DNA of 64,000 nucleotides from an uncultured bacterium (GTDB lineage Bacteria; Bacillota; Clostridia; Lachnospirales; Lachnospiraceae), in assembly GCA_905214955.1 (NCBI GenBank), contig CAJMON010000002.1:27281-91280 (forward strand), written 5' to 3'. The position numbers were made by a program, and so were the translations under genes. How positions within the stretch are numbered: position 1 is the stretch's first letter; each line of letters opens with the position of its first letter. Of this stretch, positions 15,479-24,512 are shown one piece after another. The notes below the pieces were generated by a model. It was not told the DNA's origin and ran no database searches. It saw nothing but the letters and a program-made list of their open reading frames with translations.

Positions 15479-16276
15479 TTAGAAAAGCTTTTCAAAAGCC
15501 CACATTAACAGGTCTGCTGGAAGAATCTTTCCTGCAAGGCAGGCTCCCTTCATGGAAAACCCGTAAATGGAAACCGGACGGCGGTGCATGGCATCTCTTA
15601 AGGCTTTTTTAACCACCTTCTTTGGATCTGCCAGAAATGCATCTTTTCCAGGACGGCGCTTCTGGTATTCCTCTGCTCGTTTAAAAAAGGGCGTATCCAC
15701 TGGCCCAGGACACACTGCTGTGACGGAAATGCCCCGGTTTCGAAGCTCCCTTCCAAGTGCTCTTGCAAGGCTTAAGACGTAGGATTTGGATGCCGCATAC
15801 ACGGCAAATCCTGGCTGAGGCAGAAACGCTGATGCAGAGGAAAGAAGGAGAATCCGACTTCCCTGTCTGCAGCAGGGCAGACAGCCAAAGGTGACGGCAG
15901 TGAGTGCTTCGCAGTTTAATTCCACCGTTTCAAGCTGCGGCTTCATGGGAAGGCGCTCTGCATTTCCAATGACTCCCATGCCGGCGGCACACACCAGCAT
16001 CCGGATCCTGGGCTTTTCTTCGTTTAGATGGTGAAAAAATGCGTTTTGATCTTCTTTGTCTGTCAGATCCATGGGAAAAATGCGCACCCTTGTATCTGCG
16101 GAAATCACCGCTTCTTCCAGGGCAATCTTTATCTGTTTTAATTTTTTCTCACTCCGGCCGATAAGCCAGATTTCATCTAAGCTGCAGTCATGGAGGCAGA
16201 TCTGCCTGGAAAACTCTCTGCCCATGCCGGAAGAGGCTCCGGTAACCACTGCAATCTGATTTTCCAATGCCATCAT
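15479..16276 (-). CDS. Short-chain dehydrogenase/reductase
   Basis: NAD(P)-dependent oxidoreductase, 265 residues. Seen: the Rossmann nucleotide motif TGASSGMG near residues 13-20, a NNAG-equivalent CAAGMG, the catalytic serine region ILLLSSASAF, the YAASK catalytic Tyr-Lys, and CPGPVDTPFF after it. A C-terminal hydrophobic stretch (GACLAGKILPADLLMWAFEKLF) could tie it to the membrane. It overlaps the ygiQ stop by 4 bp. The substrate is unknown; classical SDRs of this type act on fatty-acyl or keto substrates. Confidence 0.85.
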   Translation of the reverse strand: MMALENQIAVVTGASSGMGREFSRQICLHDCSLDEIWLIGRSEKKLKQIKIALEEAVISADTRVRIFPMDLTDKEDQNAFFHHLNEEKPRIRMLVCAAGMGVIGNAERLPMKPQLETVELNCEALTAVTFGCLPCCRQGSRILLLSSASAFLPQPGFAVYAASKSYVLSLARALGRELRNRGISVTAVCPGPVDTPFFKRAEEYQKRRPGKDAFLADPKKVVKKALRDAMHRRPVSIYGFSMKGACLAGKILPADLLMWAFEKLF

Positions 16277-18189
16277 CCTCTCCCACCTTTCTTTTTGTGT
16301 ACATTCCGGATGGTTTTGCGTCCGGTTTTGCCATTTGGTGTTCTGTCTTTTTCGCCTTTACTGCTGCCCTGTTCCCTGACGCCTGTTTTGAATTTTTCCG
16401 GCCGGATCAGGCATTTTGGCCCGTAGCCGATTAAGTCTGTCCGGTGGGTCTTTTCCAGGGCTTCCTTTACCAGATCATAATTGGCCGGATTCCGGTACTG
16501 GATTAAGGCACGCTGCATGGCCTTTTCGTGGGGATTTTTGGGAACATATACGGGTTCCATGGTTCTTGGGTCCACTCCGGTATAGTACATGCAGGTGGAA
16601 ATGGTAGACGGCGTTGGATAAAAGTCCTGTACCTGTTCCGGCATGTAGCCCAGGGTCTGCAGATATTCTGCCAGTGTGACAGCGTCCTTTAAGGTGCTTC
16701 CCGGGTGAGAGGACATCAGATAGGGTACCAGAAACTGGTTCATGCCTTCTTCTTTGTTCAGTTTTTTGTATTTTTCCGTAAATGCAGCGTACACACTGTG
16801 AGGCGGCTTGCCCATGCAGGAAAGCACCCGGTCGGACACATGCTCCGGAGCCACCTTCAGCTGGCCGCTGATGTGGTATTTTACCAGTTCCCTGAAAAAC
16901 CGGTCGTCTTTGTCGTGAATCAGGTAATCAAAGCGGATACCGGAACGGATAAAAACTTTTTTTACTCCGGGCAGGGCACGCAGCTTCCGAAGAAGAGCCA
17001 GATAATCGGAGTGATCGATCTTCAGATTCTTGCAGGGAGACGGAAACAGGCACTGCCTGCCAGGGCAGGCACCTTTGGTGTTTTGTTTTTCACAGGCAGG
17101 CTGCCGGAAGTCCGCCGTTGGCCCTCCCACGTCATGGATGTAGCCTTTAAAGTCCGGATCTTTAGTAAATAATTTGGCCTCCTCGACGAGAGACTCATGG
17201 CTCCTGAATTGAATGATCCGCCCCTGATGGAACGTCAGGGCGCAGAAACTGCAGGCACCAAAGCATCCCCGGTTGCTTACCAGGCTGAACTGGATCTCAG
17301 AAATGGCTGGAATGCCTCCGGCTGCCTTGTAGGAGGGATGATACGTTCTCATATACGGATAGGTATACACATCATCCATTTCCTGGCGGGTCAGGGGTTT
17401 GGACGCAGGATTCTGCACCACCCAGATGTTGTCCGGATAGGGCTCTGCCAGCCGCTTTCCAGAATAGGGATCTGTATTTCGGTACTGAATGGCAAAGCTT
17501 CTTGCATAGGCCATGGGATCAGCCTTTACCTCTGCAAAGGAAGGCAGGGTTTCATAGTCGTAAATATTTTCCGGATGCTGGGTTTTATAAACCGTTCCAT
17601 CTACAAAGGTAATGTCTGATACTGCCAGACCAGAATTCAGTGCCTGGGCAATTTCCAGAATGCTGTGCTCTCCCATTCCGTAGGAAAGGAGGTCGGCACC
17701 GGAATCTAAGAGCACGCTGCGGCGGATCTTATTTTCCCAGTAATCATAGTGGGCAAGCCTGCGCAGGCTTGCTTCAATTCCGCCAATGATGATGGGCACG
17801 TCCTTGTAGGTCTGGCGGATCAGATTTCCATAGACAATCACCGCTCTGTCCGGCCGTTTTCCCATGACGCCTCCTGGAGAATAGGAGTCTGTTTTCCGGT
17901 GTTTTTTGGAAACTGTATAGTGATTTACCATGGAATCCATATTTCCAGCACTTACCAGAAAACCAAGACGGGGACGGCCAAGAATGGTCACACTGTTTTT
18001 GTCTTTCCAGTCCGGCTGTGCAATGATTCCTACGGAAAACCCATTGGCCTCCAGCATCCGGGTGATGATGGCATGGCCGAAAGAAGGATGGTCCACATAG
18101 GCATCCCCGCTGATATAAACAAAGTCCAGCTGCTCAATTCCCCTTTTTTTCATATCCTGTCTGGAGACAGGCAAAAAATCATGTATCAT
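16273..18189 (-). CDS. YgiQ-family radical SAM protein
   Basis: A 638-residue protein with N-terminal UPF0313/YgiQ region (FLPVSRQDMKKRGIEQLDFV, YVDHPSFGHAIITRMLEANG) and a radical SAM core whose cluster ligands are in SNRGCFGACSFCALTFHQGR. The downstream VAPEHVSDRVLSCMGKP and KCLIRPEKFKTGVREQG are typical. The C-terminus is a basic tail. Members are widespread but their substrate is not firmly known to me. It overlaps the HAD gene upstream and the SDR gene downstream by 4 bp each. Confidence 0.9.
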   Translation of the reverse strand: MIHDFLPVSRQDMKKRGIEQLDFVYISGDAYVDHPSFGHAIITRMLEANGFSVGIIAQPDWKDKNSVTILGRPRLGFLVSAGNMDSMVNHYTVSKKHRKTDSYSPGGVMGKRPDRAVIVYGNLIRQTYKDVPIIIGGIEASLRRLAHYDYWENKIRRSVLLDSGADLLSYGMGEHSILEIAQALNSGLAVSDITFVDGTVYKTQHPENIYDYETLPSFAEVKADPMAYARSFAIQYRNTDPYSGKRLAEPYPDNIWVVQNPASKPLTRQEMDDVYTYPYMRTYHPSYKAAGGIPAISEIQFSLVSNRGCFGACSFCALTFHQGRIIQFRSHESLVEEAKLFTKDPDFKGYIHDVGGPTADFRQPACEKQNTKGACPGRQCLFPSPCKNLKIDHSDYLALLRKLRALPGVKKVFIRSGIRFDYLIHDKDDRFFRELVKYHISGQLKVAPEHVSDRVLSCMGKPPHSVYAAFTEKYKKLNKEEGMNQFLVPYLMSSHPGSTLKDAVTLAEYLQTLGYMPEQVQDFYPTPSTISTCMYYTGVDPRTMEPVYVPKNPHEKAMQRALIQYRNPANYDLVKEALEKTHRTDLIGYGPKCLIRPEKFKTGVREQGSSKGEKDRTPNGKTGRKTIRNVHKKKGGRG

Positions 18190-18860
18190 GTAAAATCCTC
18201 TCTAAACATCTTCGGTACCTGGTCATAGCTGGTAATAAAGGCATCTGCCAGCTCTTTTTTTGCTTCCAGCTGATCCTCTGAAAAACGGTCTGCCACAGCA
18301 CAGACAATCATCCCCGCATGTTTTCCTGCAAGAATGCCCATGGGCACATCTTCAAAAACCAGACAGGCTTTGGGGTCTGCATGAAGCTCTTCGGCCGCTT
18401 TTAGGTAGACATCCGGGGCCGGTTTTCCTTTCTGAACCATGCATCCGGTGATAATCGCTGAAAAATAGTCAAAGATTCCATGCTGCTTTAAGGCCGCCGT
18501 CACCAGCTCCAGGCTGTTGCTGGTGGCAATCCCGCAGGGAATCTGTTTTTCTTTCAGAAACTCCAAAAATTCTTTTGCCCCTGGTTTTAAGGGAACCACA
18601 TGGGCATATTTTTCATAAGCCATCAGGTTCCAGTCCTCTTTGATTTCTTCCAGCGTCTTTGGAAGCTGGAAGCGCTCTTTAAAATACACAGCCGTCTCGG
18701 TAAAACTTTTTCCTTCAATCTCCCGCTCAATTTCCCGCTGAAACTCCTCTGAAAGGGGAATCTGGTATCTTCCCAGGTATTCGATGTCAATGTCTTTCCA
18801 CATCCACATGGAATCCACCAGGGTACCGTCCAGGTCAAAGATTACTGCCTGTATCTTCAT
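18186..18860 (-). CDS. HAD-superfamily phosphatase (beta-phosphoglucomutase-like)
   Basis: A 224-residue HAD subfamily IA hydrolase. Seen: catalytic motif I DLDGTLVDSMW with the nucleophile Asp, a helical cap, motif II GIATSNS, the lysine motif GKPAPDVYLKAAEELH and the acidic motif VFEDVPMGILAGKHAGM. Likely acts on small phosphorylated sugars or nucleotides; the exact substrate is not clear. Overlaps neighbours by ATGA at both ends, so it is strictly coupled to the RluB-type gene and ygiQ. Confidence 0.87.
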   Translation of the reverse strand: MKIQAVIFDLDGTLVDSMWMWKDIDIEYLGRYQIPLSEEFQREIEREIEGKSFTETAVYFKERFQLPKTLEEIKEDWNLMAYEKYAHVVPLKPGAKEFLEFLKEKQIPCGIATSNSLELVTAALKQHGIFDYFSAIITGCMVQKGKPAPDVYLKAAEELHADPKACLVFEDVPMGILAGKHAGMIVCAVADRFSEDQLEAKKELADAFITSYDQVPKMFREDFT

Positions 18861-19603
18861 GATTCATCCACTCCTTTCTGAAGATTTCGAAGTGCGAAAA
18901 GCTCCTCTTTTGTCAAAGGACGAAAAGCGCCTTTTTTCAGATCTTTTGGCAGAATCAGTGGTCCCATGGAAAGGCGTTTTAAGTACACCACTTCCATGCC
19001 CACCGCATGAAACATGCGCTTTACCTGGTGAAACCGCCCTTCTTCCACAGTGACCCGAATCAAAGACTCTCCTGTCTCTTCATTGGTTTCCAAAATCTTT
19101 AACACAGCAGGCAGAGCCGGTTTTTCATCTCCAATATCTAATCCCGCAGCAAAGGACACCTGCTCTTTTGCAGTCACAATTCCCGAAATCCGGGCCTCAT
19201 AGGTCTTTGGCACATGTTTCCTGGGTGATAACAGCTGATGGGCAAGGGTGCCGTCATTGGTAATCAGAAGCAGGCCTTCGGTATCTTTGTCAAGCCGTCC
19301 CACGGGAGCTAAGTCTTTTCCTTTTGCCTCTTTTAAATAGTCCATGACCGTGGGAGCATGGGCATCCCGCACTGCTGTCACACACCCTGCAGGCTTGTGA
19401 AGCAGATAATAGGCATATCCGGATGCAGCTACAGATGTTCCGTCAAAAAGGATTTCTGCCCCGGTTTCTTCAAATTTAAAATTTGGATCGGTAACGGTCT
19501 GTCCATTGACTGACACCCGTCCCTTTTTGATATAGGTTTTTACTTCTGAACGGGTGCCTGCGCCGGCATTTGCCAGAAATTTATCCAGACGTGTATTTGC
19601 CAT
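18857..19603 (-). CDS. RsuA/RluB/RluE-family pseudouridine synthase
   Basis: rRNA pseudouridine synthase, 248 residues. An N-terminal S4 domain (RLDKFLANAGAGTRSEVKTY) precedes the catalytic motif GRLDKDTEGLLLITNDG with the catalytic Asp, then the family stretch VEEGRFHQVKRMFHAVGMEV. It starts 1 bp after rsmF. Assignment to RsuA (16S) versus RluB (23S) is not possible by eye. Belongs to the rsmF-recU operon. Confidence 0.9.
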   Translation of the reverse strand: MANTRLDKFLANAGAGTRSEVKTYIKKGRVSVNGQTVTDPNFKFEETGAEILFDGTSVAASGYAYYLLHKPAGCVTAVRDAHAPTVMDYLKEAKGKDLAPVGRLDKDTEGLLLITNDGTLAHQLLSPRKHVPKTYEARISGIVTAKEQVSFAAGLDIGDEKPALPAVLKILETNEETGESLIRVTVEEGRFHQVKRMFHAVGMEVVYLKRLSMGPLILPKDLKKGAFRPLTKEELFALRNLQKGVDES

Positions 19604-19604
19604 T

Positions 19605-20939
19605 TTACTGCATCCTCCACCCTGTACAATATTTGTTCTTTAAGGTACCATTTTTTGCCTTGGCCCATCCAAGAGAAAATCCGTCCACGCACACCAGTAC
19701 CCAGCCATCCCATGGGCATTCCGGTACTTCCACAGTTTCTCCTTTTAAATAGCGGATGACATTTGGATCTTCACAGGAAAGGTCCACGGTCTGAGAAAAG
19801 ACTCCTTTCTTCAGGTACATGGCCAGAGCCTGGGAAGGTTCAAACCGATTTTTCTTAAGATCTCCTAAATACAGCCCTGTACGCAGGAAACTCAATCCTT
19901 TCACAGATGGCAGTTCTTTTGGAACAGCATAGGCCTTTCCACCGCGGATTTCCAGAATGGTATCTTCCAGAATGGGAATCTTTACCAGGTTGAAAAAGTC
20001 TTCCAGCTCTTCTGGAACCGTTGTCTTTTTTGAGGGAGAAACCGCCGCAGGGAAACGCTCCCCTGCTTTTTGCAGCAGAGCGGCAAAATGTCCTTCGCCT
20101 TCGATCTTGTGGGGAAACAGGCGCAGAGTTCCAGGCAGGCTTCCCTCATAGAATCCATCGGAAGATTTTGCGGGAATCAGGGAAAGTTCTGGATATTCTT
20201 CTAAAATCCAGCGGATGTTGTCCTCATTTTCCCGTTCATCAAAGGTGCAGGTAGAATACAGCAGCATTCCTCCAGGAGCCAGCAGGGAGACGGCACTTTT
20301 TAAAATCTGCCTCTGAATGGGGACATAATACTCTGGACCATGTTCTTCCCAGCTGTGGATCATAGCCGGGTCTCTCCGGAACATGCCTTCTCCGGAACAG
20401 GGAACATCGGTTAAAATCTTATCAAAATATTCCGGGAAATATCCTTCCAGGTCTTCCGGTGCCGCACTGGTTACCAGAATGTTTCCGGCACCGAACAGTT
20501 CCAGATTCTTTAAAAGGCCGATGGCTCTGGAGCGGCTGATATCGTTGGAGACCAAAATGCCGCTGCCATCCAGCCTGGCAGCCAGCTCTGTGGATTTTCC
20601 TCCCGGGGCGGCGCACAGGTCCAGCACTCGGTCTCCTCTGGAAATGGGCAGCCTGGAAGCAGGTACCATGGCACTTGGCTCCTGAATATAATAAAGTCCG
20701 GCGTGATAATAAGGATGTTTGGCCACCGGATCTTTGGAATCGTAATAAAAGCCATTTTCCGTCCAGGGCACCTGGCGCAGGGAAAAAGGGCTGATTTTTC
20801 GAAATTCTTCCGGAAGAACTTTGGACTGGTTTACACGAAGACCATATACTCTGGGCTTCTGAAAACTTTCTTCATATGCCGCATAGTCTTCCTTTAACAA
20901 TGCTTTCATCTCTTCCTGAAACGCTGCAGGCAGATTCAT
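19605..20939 (-). CDS. RsmF-like rRNA (cytosine-C5)-methyltransferase with C-terminal PUA-like domain
   Basis: NOL1/NOP2/Sun methyltransferase, 444 residues. Seen: the SAM motif LDLCAAPGGKSTELAARL, the catalytic-cysteine motifs DVPCSGEGMFRRD and YSTCTFDERENE (two-Cys mechanism for m5C), and a C-terminal RNA-binding domain of the RsmF type (about 290-444). It is the first gene of an eight-gene operon of RNA-modification and DNA-repair enzymes, preceded by a good promoter and GAGAGGAA ribosome site. The target in this organism is inferred to be 16S rRNA. Confidence 0.9.
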   Translation of the reverse strand: MNLPAAFQEEMKALLKEDYAAYEESFQKPRVYGLRVNQSKVLPEEFRKISPFSLRQVPWTENGFYYDSKDPVAKHPYYHAGLYYIQEPSAMVPASRLPISRGDRVLDLCAAPGGKSTELAARLDGSGILVSNDISRSRAIGLLKNLELFGAGNILVTSAAPEDLEGYFPEYFDKILTDVPCSGEGMFRRDPAMIHSWEEHGPEYYVPIQRQILKSAVSLLAPGGMLLYSTCTFDERENEDNIRWILEEYPELSLIPAKSSDGFYEGSLPGTLRLFPHKIEGEGHFAALLQKAGERFPAAVSPSKKTTVPEELEDFFNLVKIPILEDTILEIRGGKAYAVPKELPSVKGLSFLRTGLYLGDLKKNRFEPSQALAMYLKKGVFSQTVDLSCEDPNVIRYLKGETVEVPECPWDGWVLVCVDGFSLGWAKAKNGTLKNKYCTGWRMQ

Positions 20940-20970
20940 AGGCGGTATTCCTCTCTAAGTGTTTTTGTCT

Positions 20971-20999
20971 ATCTTACCCTTTCCGCGAAAAAAAGTCAA
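20971..20999 (-). promoter_or_regulatory. sigma-A promoter of the rsmF-recU operon
   Basis: Minus-strand TTGACT (20994-20999), 17 bp, TAAGAT (20971-20976), about 30 bp upstream of the rsmF ATG. Confidence 0.65.
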
Positions 21000-21007
21000 A
21001 CAATAGA

Positions 21008-21055
21008 AGCAAAACGGCAGTTCCTGTATGTTAGATAAGGAACTGCCAGTTTTTG
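21008..21055 (-). terminator. Terminator of the ABC transporter-dimethylargininase operon
   Basis: A perfect 10-bp stem GGCAGTTCCT (21016-21025) / AGGAACTGCC (21038-21047) with T-rich sequence on both sides, directly downstream of the dimethylargininase gene. Confidence 0.85.
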
Positions 21056-21073
21056 TCTGGTTTTTGAAATTTA

Positions 21074-21856
21074 TTATTTCAGAGCGGTAAACCGCAGGGA
21101 CAGACAGCTTAAACCGCCGTCAATTTTGCGGAACTCGGAAGTATCTACCAGAATCACATCATATCCCATGCTGCGAACCAGTTTTTCAGTTTCCGGATAG
21201 CCTGCCGGTACCAGTACGGTTCCGTTCATCCAGATGCAGTTTGCTGCATAAGATTCAGATTCCGGAATGATGTATTTGTTATATTTTGCGAAATCCGGTT
21301 TGTCAATGAATTCTCCGGATACCAGCATGTTGTTGTTCTCCAGATAGTTCACACCGGTTTTCAGATGCAGAACCTTCTCCAGGGGAACTTCGCTTCCGCT
21401 CAGGCCATATTTCTCCAGAATGGCGATGAACTGACGAATGCCTTCTTCGTTTGTTCTGGCACTGCGTCCTACATAGAAATGATCGCCTACCATCATAACA
21501 TCGCCGCCCTCTAAGGTTCCAGGAGCTTTGATGTATTCAATCTTGTCTTCCGGATAAAACTGTTTGATCACCGGGATCATTGCCTCGATCTCGCCTTTTC
21601 TGGTGGAAGCACCAGGGTTGGTGATAATGGCACAGGCACGGGTCAGCACTGCATCATCTTCTACGAAGCAGGAATCCGGATATTCGTCGTTTGCCGGAAG
21701 TACGGTAACTTCCACGCCAGTCTTTTTCAGCGCTTCAATATAAGCAGCGTGCTGTTTTAAAGCCAGCTCATAATCCGGTGCACCAAGCTGGGGATTGGAT
21801 GTGATACCTTCTACTACACGTTTACAGGGGGTGCGTACAATTACATTCTGAAACAT
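21074..21856 (-). CDS. N(G),N(G)-dimethylarginine dimethylaminohydrolase (DDAH-like)
   Basis: Amidinotransferase-superfamily hydrolase, 260 residues, expected to convert methylated arginines to citrulline and methylamines. Seen: EYPDSCFVEDDAVLT (substrate-binding acidic residues), GTLEGGDVMMVG, the catalytic His in KVLHLKTGVNYLENN, and the nucleophilic Cys in GGLSCLSLRF close to the C-terminus. Arginine deiminase is longer (about 400) and would have other signatures. Last gene of an operon with a complete polar amino-acid ABC importer, so the imported solute is probably its substrate (inference). Confidence 0.87.
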   Translation of the reverse strand: MFQNVIVRTPCKRVVEGITSNPQLGAPDYELALKQHAAYIEALKKTGVEVTVLPANDEYPDSCFVEDDAVLTRACAIITNPGASTRKGEIEAMIPVIKQFYPEDKIEYIKAPGTLEGGDVMMVGDHFYVGRSARTNEEGIRQFIAILEKYGLSGSEVPLEKVLHLKTGVNYLENNNMLVSGEFIDKPDFAKYNKYIIPESESYAANCIWMNGTVLVPAGYPETEKLVRSMGYDVILVDTSEFRKIDGGLSCLSLRFTALK

Positions 21857-21880
21857 CTTTTTTACCTCGTTTTCTTTTCA

Positions 21881-22606
21881 TTAGATCAGCACTTTGGAAA
21901 GGAAATCCTGCAGACGGGGATCCTTTGGATGTACGAAAAATTCTTCCGGTGCATTCTGCTCTTTGATGATTCCTTCATCAATAAAAATCACTCTGGATGC
22001 CACGCGGCGTGCAAATGCCATTTCGTGGGTAACGATCACCATGGTCATGCCGTCGTCTGCCAGCTCCTCAATGAGCTGAAGCACTTCACCGACCATTTCC
22101 GGGTCCAGGGCACTGGTAGGCTCATCAAACAGCATCACGTCCGGGTTCATGGCCAGGGCACGGACAATGGCGATACGCTGTTTCTGGCCGCCGGAAAGCA
22201 TGGCAGGATAGGTATCTGCCTTGTCTAACAGGCCGATCCGGTCCAACAGCTGTCTTGCCTGCTCTTCCGCCTCTGCCTTGGTTTTTAATTTTAACTGAAT
22301 CGGTGCCAGGGTAATATTATCCAGGATCGTGCGGTGGGGAAACAGATTAAAGTGCTGGAATACCATTCCCATTCTTCTGCGGGCCATATCTTCATCGGTA
22401 GACGGATCTGTCAGATCCACGCCCTCAAAAATGACGTGGCCGCTGTCCGGCTCCTCCAAAAGATTTAAGCAGCGCAGGAAGGTACTTTTTCCGCTTCCGG
22501 AAGGACCAATGACAGCTACACGCTCTCCTTTTTCAATGGTGGTGGTGATGCCATTTAAAACCTTGAGCCCGCCAAAACTTTTATGTAAATCTTTAACCTC
22601 GATCAC
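21881..22606 (-). CDS. Polar amino-acid ABC transporter ATPase (GlnQ-like)
   Basis: ATPase of a PAAT-family importer. 241 residues from a GTG start at 22606 (VIEVKDLHKSFGG), chosen because AAAGGAGG lies 11 nt upstream; it overlaps the permease end by 14 bp. Seen: Walker A GPSGSGKST, VFQHFNLFPH, signature LSGGQKQR, Walker B VMLFDEPTSALDPE, and the switch His in VIVTHEM. Sits between the permease and the dimethylargininase gene. Confidence 0.94.
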   Translation of the reverse strand: MIEVKDLHKSFGGLKVLNGITTTIEKGERVAVIGPSGSGKSTFLRCLNLLEEPDSGHVIFEGVDLTDPSTDEDMARRRMGMVFQHFNLFPHRTILDNITLAPIQLKLKTKAEAEEQARQLLDRIGLLDKADTYPAMLSGGQKQRIAIVRALAMNPDVMLFDEPTSALDPEMVGEVLQLIEELADDGMTMVIVTHEMAFARRVASRVIFIDEGIIKEQNAPEEFFVHPKDPRLQDFLSKVLI

Positions 22607-23312
22607 TCTTAGCCAACCTCCTTTCCAGATGTCCGACTGCTGTGGAAAGTCCAAATACCAGCAGGAAGTAAATCAGTGCAACGGATACCAGAGGGAAGAA
22701 TGCCAGCAGGGTACGGCTTCTTACCAGATCGCTGGCACGGGTTAAATCTACCACTGCGATCAGACCAACGATGGATGTCTCTTTTAACACGGCAATTCCT
22801 TCGTTGCACAGTGCCGGGAGAATGTTTTTTACTGCCTGAGGCAGGATGATTTTTCGCATGGTGGTGACTCTGGAAAGACCGAGAGAACGTCCGGCTTCCA
22901 TCTGTCCTACGTCAACGGAATTGATACCGCCGCGGATTACTTCGGATACGTAGGCGGCGGAATTTAAGCCGAATGCCACGCAGGCAACCACCAGCTTGTC
23001 TTTTCCGGCCAGGATCAGAAATGCCATGATCATCAGCTGAATGGCCAAAGGGGTTCCTCGCATCACGGCTACATAAGCCACCAGAATTTTGTCTACGATG
23101 GTCAGCAGGATGGTTCCCAGATTTTTCCGTTTCCGTTTCTCGGAAGCCATGTAGTGGATCACAGCAATGACGGTTCCAAGGGCAATACCGATCAGGGCTG
23201 CAATCACCGTGATCAGGATGGTGTTTTTGAATCCGCCCAAGAAAACTTTCCAGCGGTTATCCACAATAAAGGTGCTGTTAAACTGCATTACAAATGAATC
23301 TATAAATCCCAT
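22593..23312 (-). CDS. Polar amino-acid ABC transporter permease (HisM/GlnP family)
   Basis: Membrane permease of 239 residues from the ATG at 23312, which has GGAGG 10 nt upstream; upstream ATGs (to 23378) lack a ribosome site. Several transmembrane helices are visible (FLGGFKNTILITVIAALIGI, AYVAVMRGTPLAIQLMIMAF). The cytoplasmic EAA loop is EAGRSLGLSRVTTMRKIILP, which contacts the ATPase. It is the only permease gene here, so the complex would be a homodimer. Confidence 0.94.
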   Translation of the reverse strand: MGFIDSFVMQFNSTFIVDNRWKVFLGGFKNTILITVIAALIGIALGTVIAVIHYMASEKRKRKNLGTILLTIVDKILVAYVAVMRGTPLAIQLMIMAFLILAGKDKLVVACVAFGLNSAAYVSEVIRGGINSVDVGQMEAGRSLGLSRVTTMRKIILPQAVKNILPALCNEGIAVLKETSIVGLIAVVDLTRASDLVRSRTLLAFFPLVSVALIYFLLVFGLSTAVGHLERRLAKSDRG

Positions 23313-23431
23313 ACGGGTGTTTCCTCCAAACATTATTCTGCCGAAACCCGCAAAGGGTGCTGCGAAATCCTGCATCATGTACAGAAATTTTGCAACACCT
23401 TTTTTGCAGATTCAAACCGGCTGTTCAATCA

Positions 23432-24340
23432 TTATTTTGCAGCAGTCTCTGTTTCAGAAGCAGTTTCTGTCTCGGAACCGCTCTCAGCTTCAGAGGAATC
23501 TTCTGCTTCGTTTGCCATGGAAGAAGCTTCTACCTGTTTTACAAAGAACTCCTTAAATGTACCATCTTCTACGATGGGATCCAGGATCTCATTGATCTTG
23601 TCCAGAAGTGCGGTATTGCCTTTCTTTACAGCAATTCCATAGCTCTCATCTGTGGTGCTTCCGTCTTTGTATTTCAGCTCGAAGCATTTTAAACCGTCGT
23701 TTAAGGTGCACAGGTTCTCAGCCAGCGGACCGTCGCATACGATTGCCTGCAGTACGCCGTTGTTCAGATCCAGGCAGGCATCGGTCAGTGCTTTGTACTG
23801 AGAATAGGAAGCGCCTGTTCCATTTAATACGCCATCATCCAGGTCAATGGCATCGCATACCAGGAAGTCACCGGTGGTTCCTAAATGGGTACCGATGTTG
23901 TAGCCTGCCAGATCTTCAATGGTCTCTACGGTATCATTATCTTTTGGAACGATGATGTACTGCTGTGCAACGGTGTACGGATCACTGAAATCCATGGTCA
24001 GCTTCCGCTCATCCGTAATGGTCATAGCAGCGATAACCATATCTGCTTCTCCGTTACTTACATAGGTAGAAAGTGTGTCAAAAGATGCGTTTACAATTTT
24101 CAGCTCTACACCAAGGGCATCTGCAATGGCCTGTCCAAGGTCAATGTCACATCCGGTTACTTCACCGTTGGCGCCGATGTACTCATAAGGTGCCCATGCG
24201 GCATCTGTCACCATTGTAATATAACCCTGCTCCAGAATCTTATCTACTGTTGTTTCCTCTGCACATGCTGAACCTGCAAACAGCATACAGGATGCGGTGG
24301 CAGCAGCCAGAACCATTGATAAACCTTTCTTTGCTTTCAT
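23432..24340 (-). CDS. Extracellular solute-binding protein family 3, with acidic Ser/Glu/Thr tail
   Basis: A 302-residue amino-acid-binding protein. Signal sequence MKAKKGLSMVLAAATASCML; the site FAGSACA/EE looks like signal peptidase I, and the Cys context is not a good lipobox. The mature part has family 3 motifs (WAPYEYIGANGEVTGCDIDL, GEADMVIAAMTITDERK). The last about 30 residues are an unstructured tail of E, S and T (SGSETETASETETAAK), very like the tail of PstS in this window. First gene of the importer-dimethylargininase operon, under the promoter at 24401-24429. A small hairpin (CAGCCGC/GCGGCTG, 24365-24383) lies in its leader. Confidence 0.9.
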   Translation of the reverse strand: MKAKKGLSMVLAAATASCMLFAGSACAEETTVDKILEQGYITMVTDAAWAPYEYIGANGEVTGCDIDLGQAIADALGVELKIVNASFDTLSTYVSNGEADMVIAAMTITDERKLTMDFSDPYTVAQQYIIVPKDNDTVETIEDLAGYNIGTHLGTTGDFLVCDAIDLDDGVLNGTGASYSQYKALTDACLDLNNGVLQAIVCDGPLAENLCTLNDGLKCFELKYKDGSTTDESYGIAVKKGNTALLDKINEILDPIVEDGTFKEFFVKQVEASSMANEAEDSSEAESGSETETASETETAAK

Positions 24341-24400
24341 ATGTTTTCCTCCTCATAGAATCCGCAGCCGCCTTTTGCGGCTGTCTCATTTATGACTGTT

Positions 24401-24429
24401 ATGATAGCGCATATTTTTGAATTTGTAAA
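24401..24429 (-). promoter_or_regulatory. sigma-A promoter of the amino-acid importer operon
   Basis: Minus-strand TTTACA (24424-24429), 17 bp, TATCAT (24401-24406). No clear terminator separates it from the thrS end at 24513. Confidence 0.65.
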
Positions 24430-24512
24430 CCATATTTTCGCATAAAATTTTACGAAATCACATTTTTATGCATTTTCCATGTATTCTATACACTGCCTTC
24501 ATGACCGGATTT

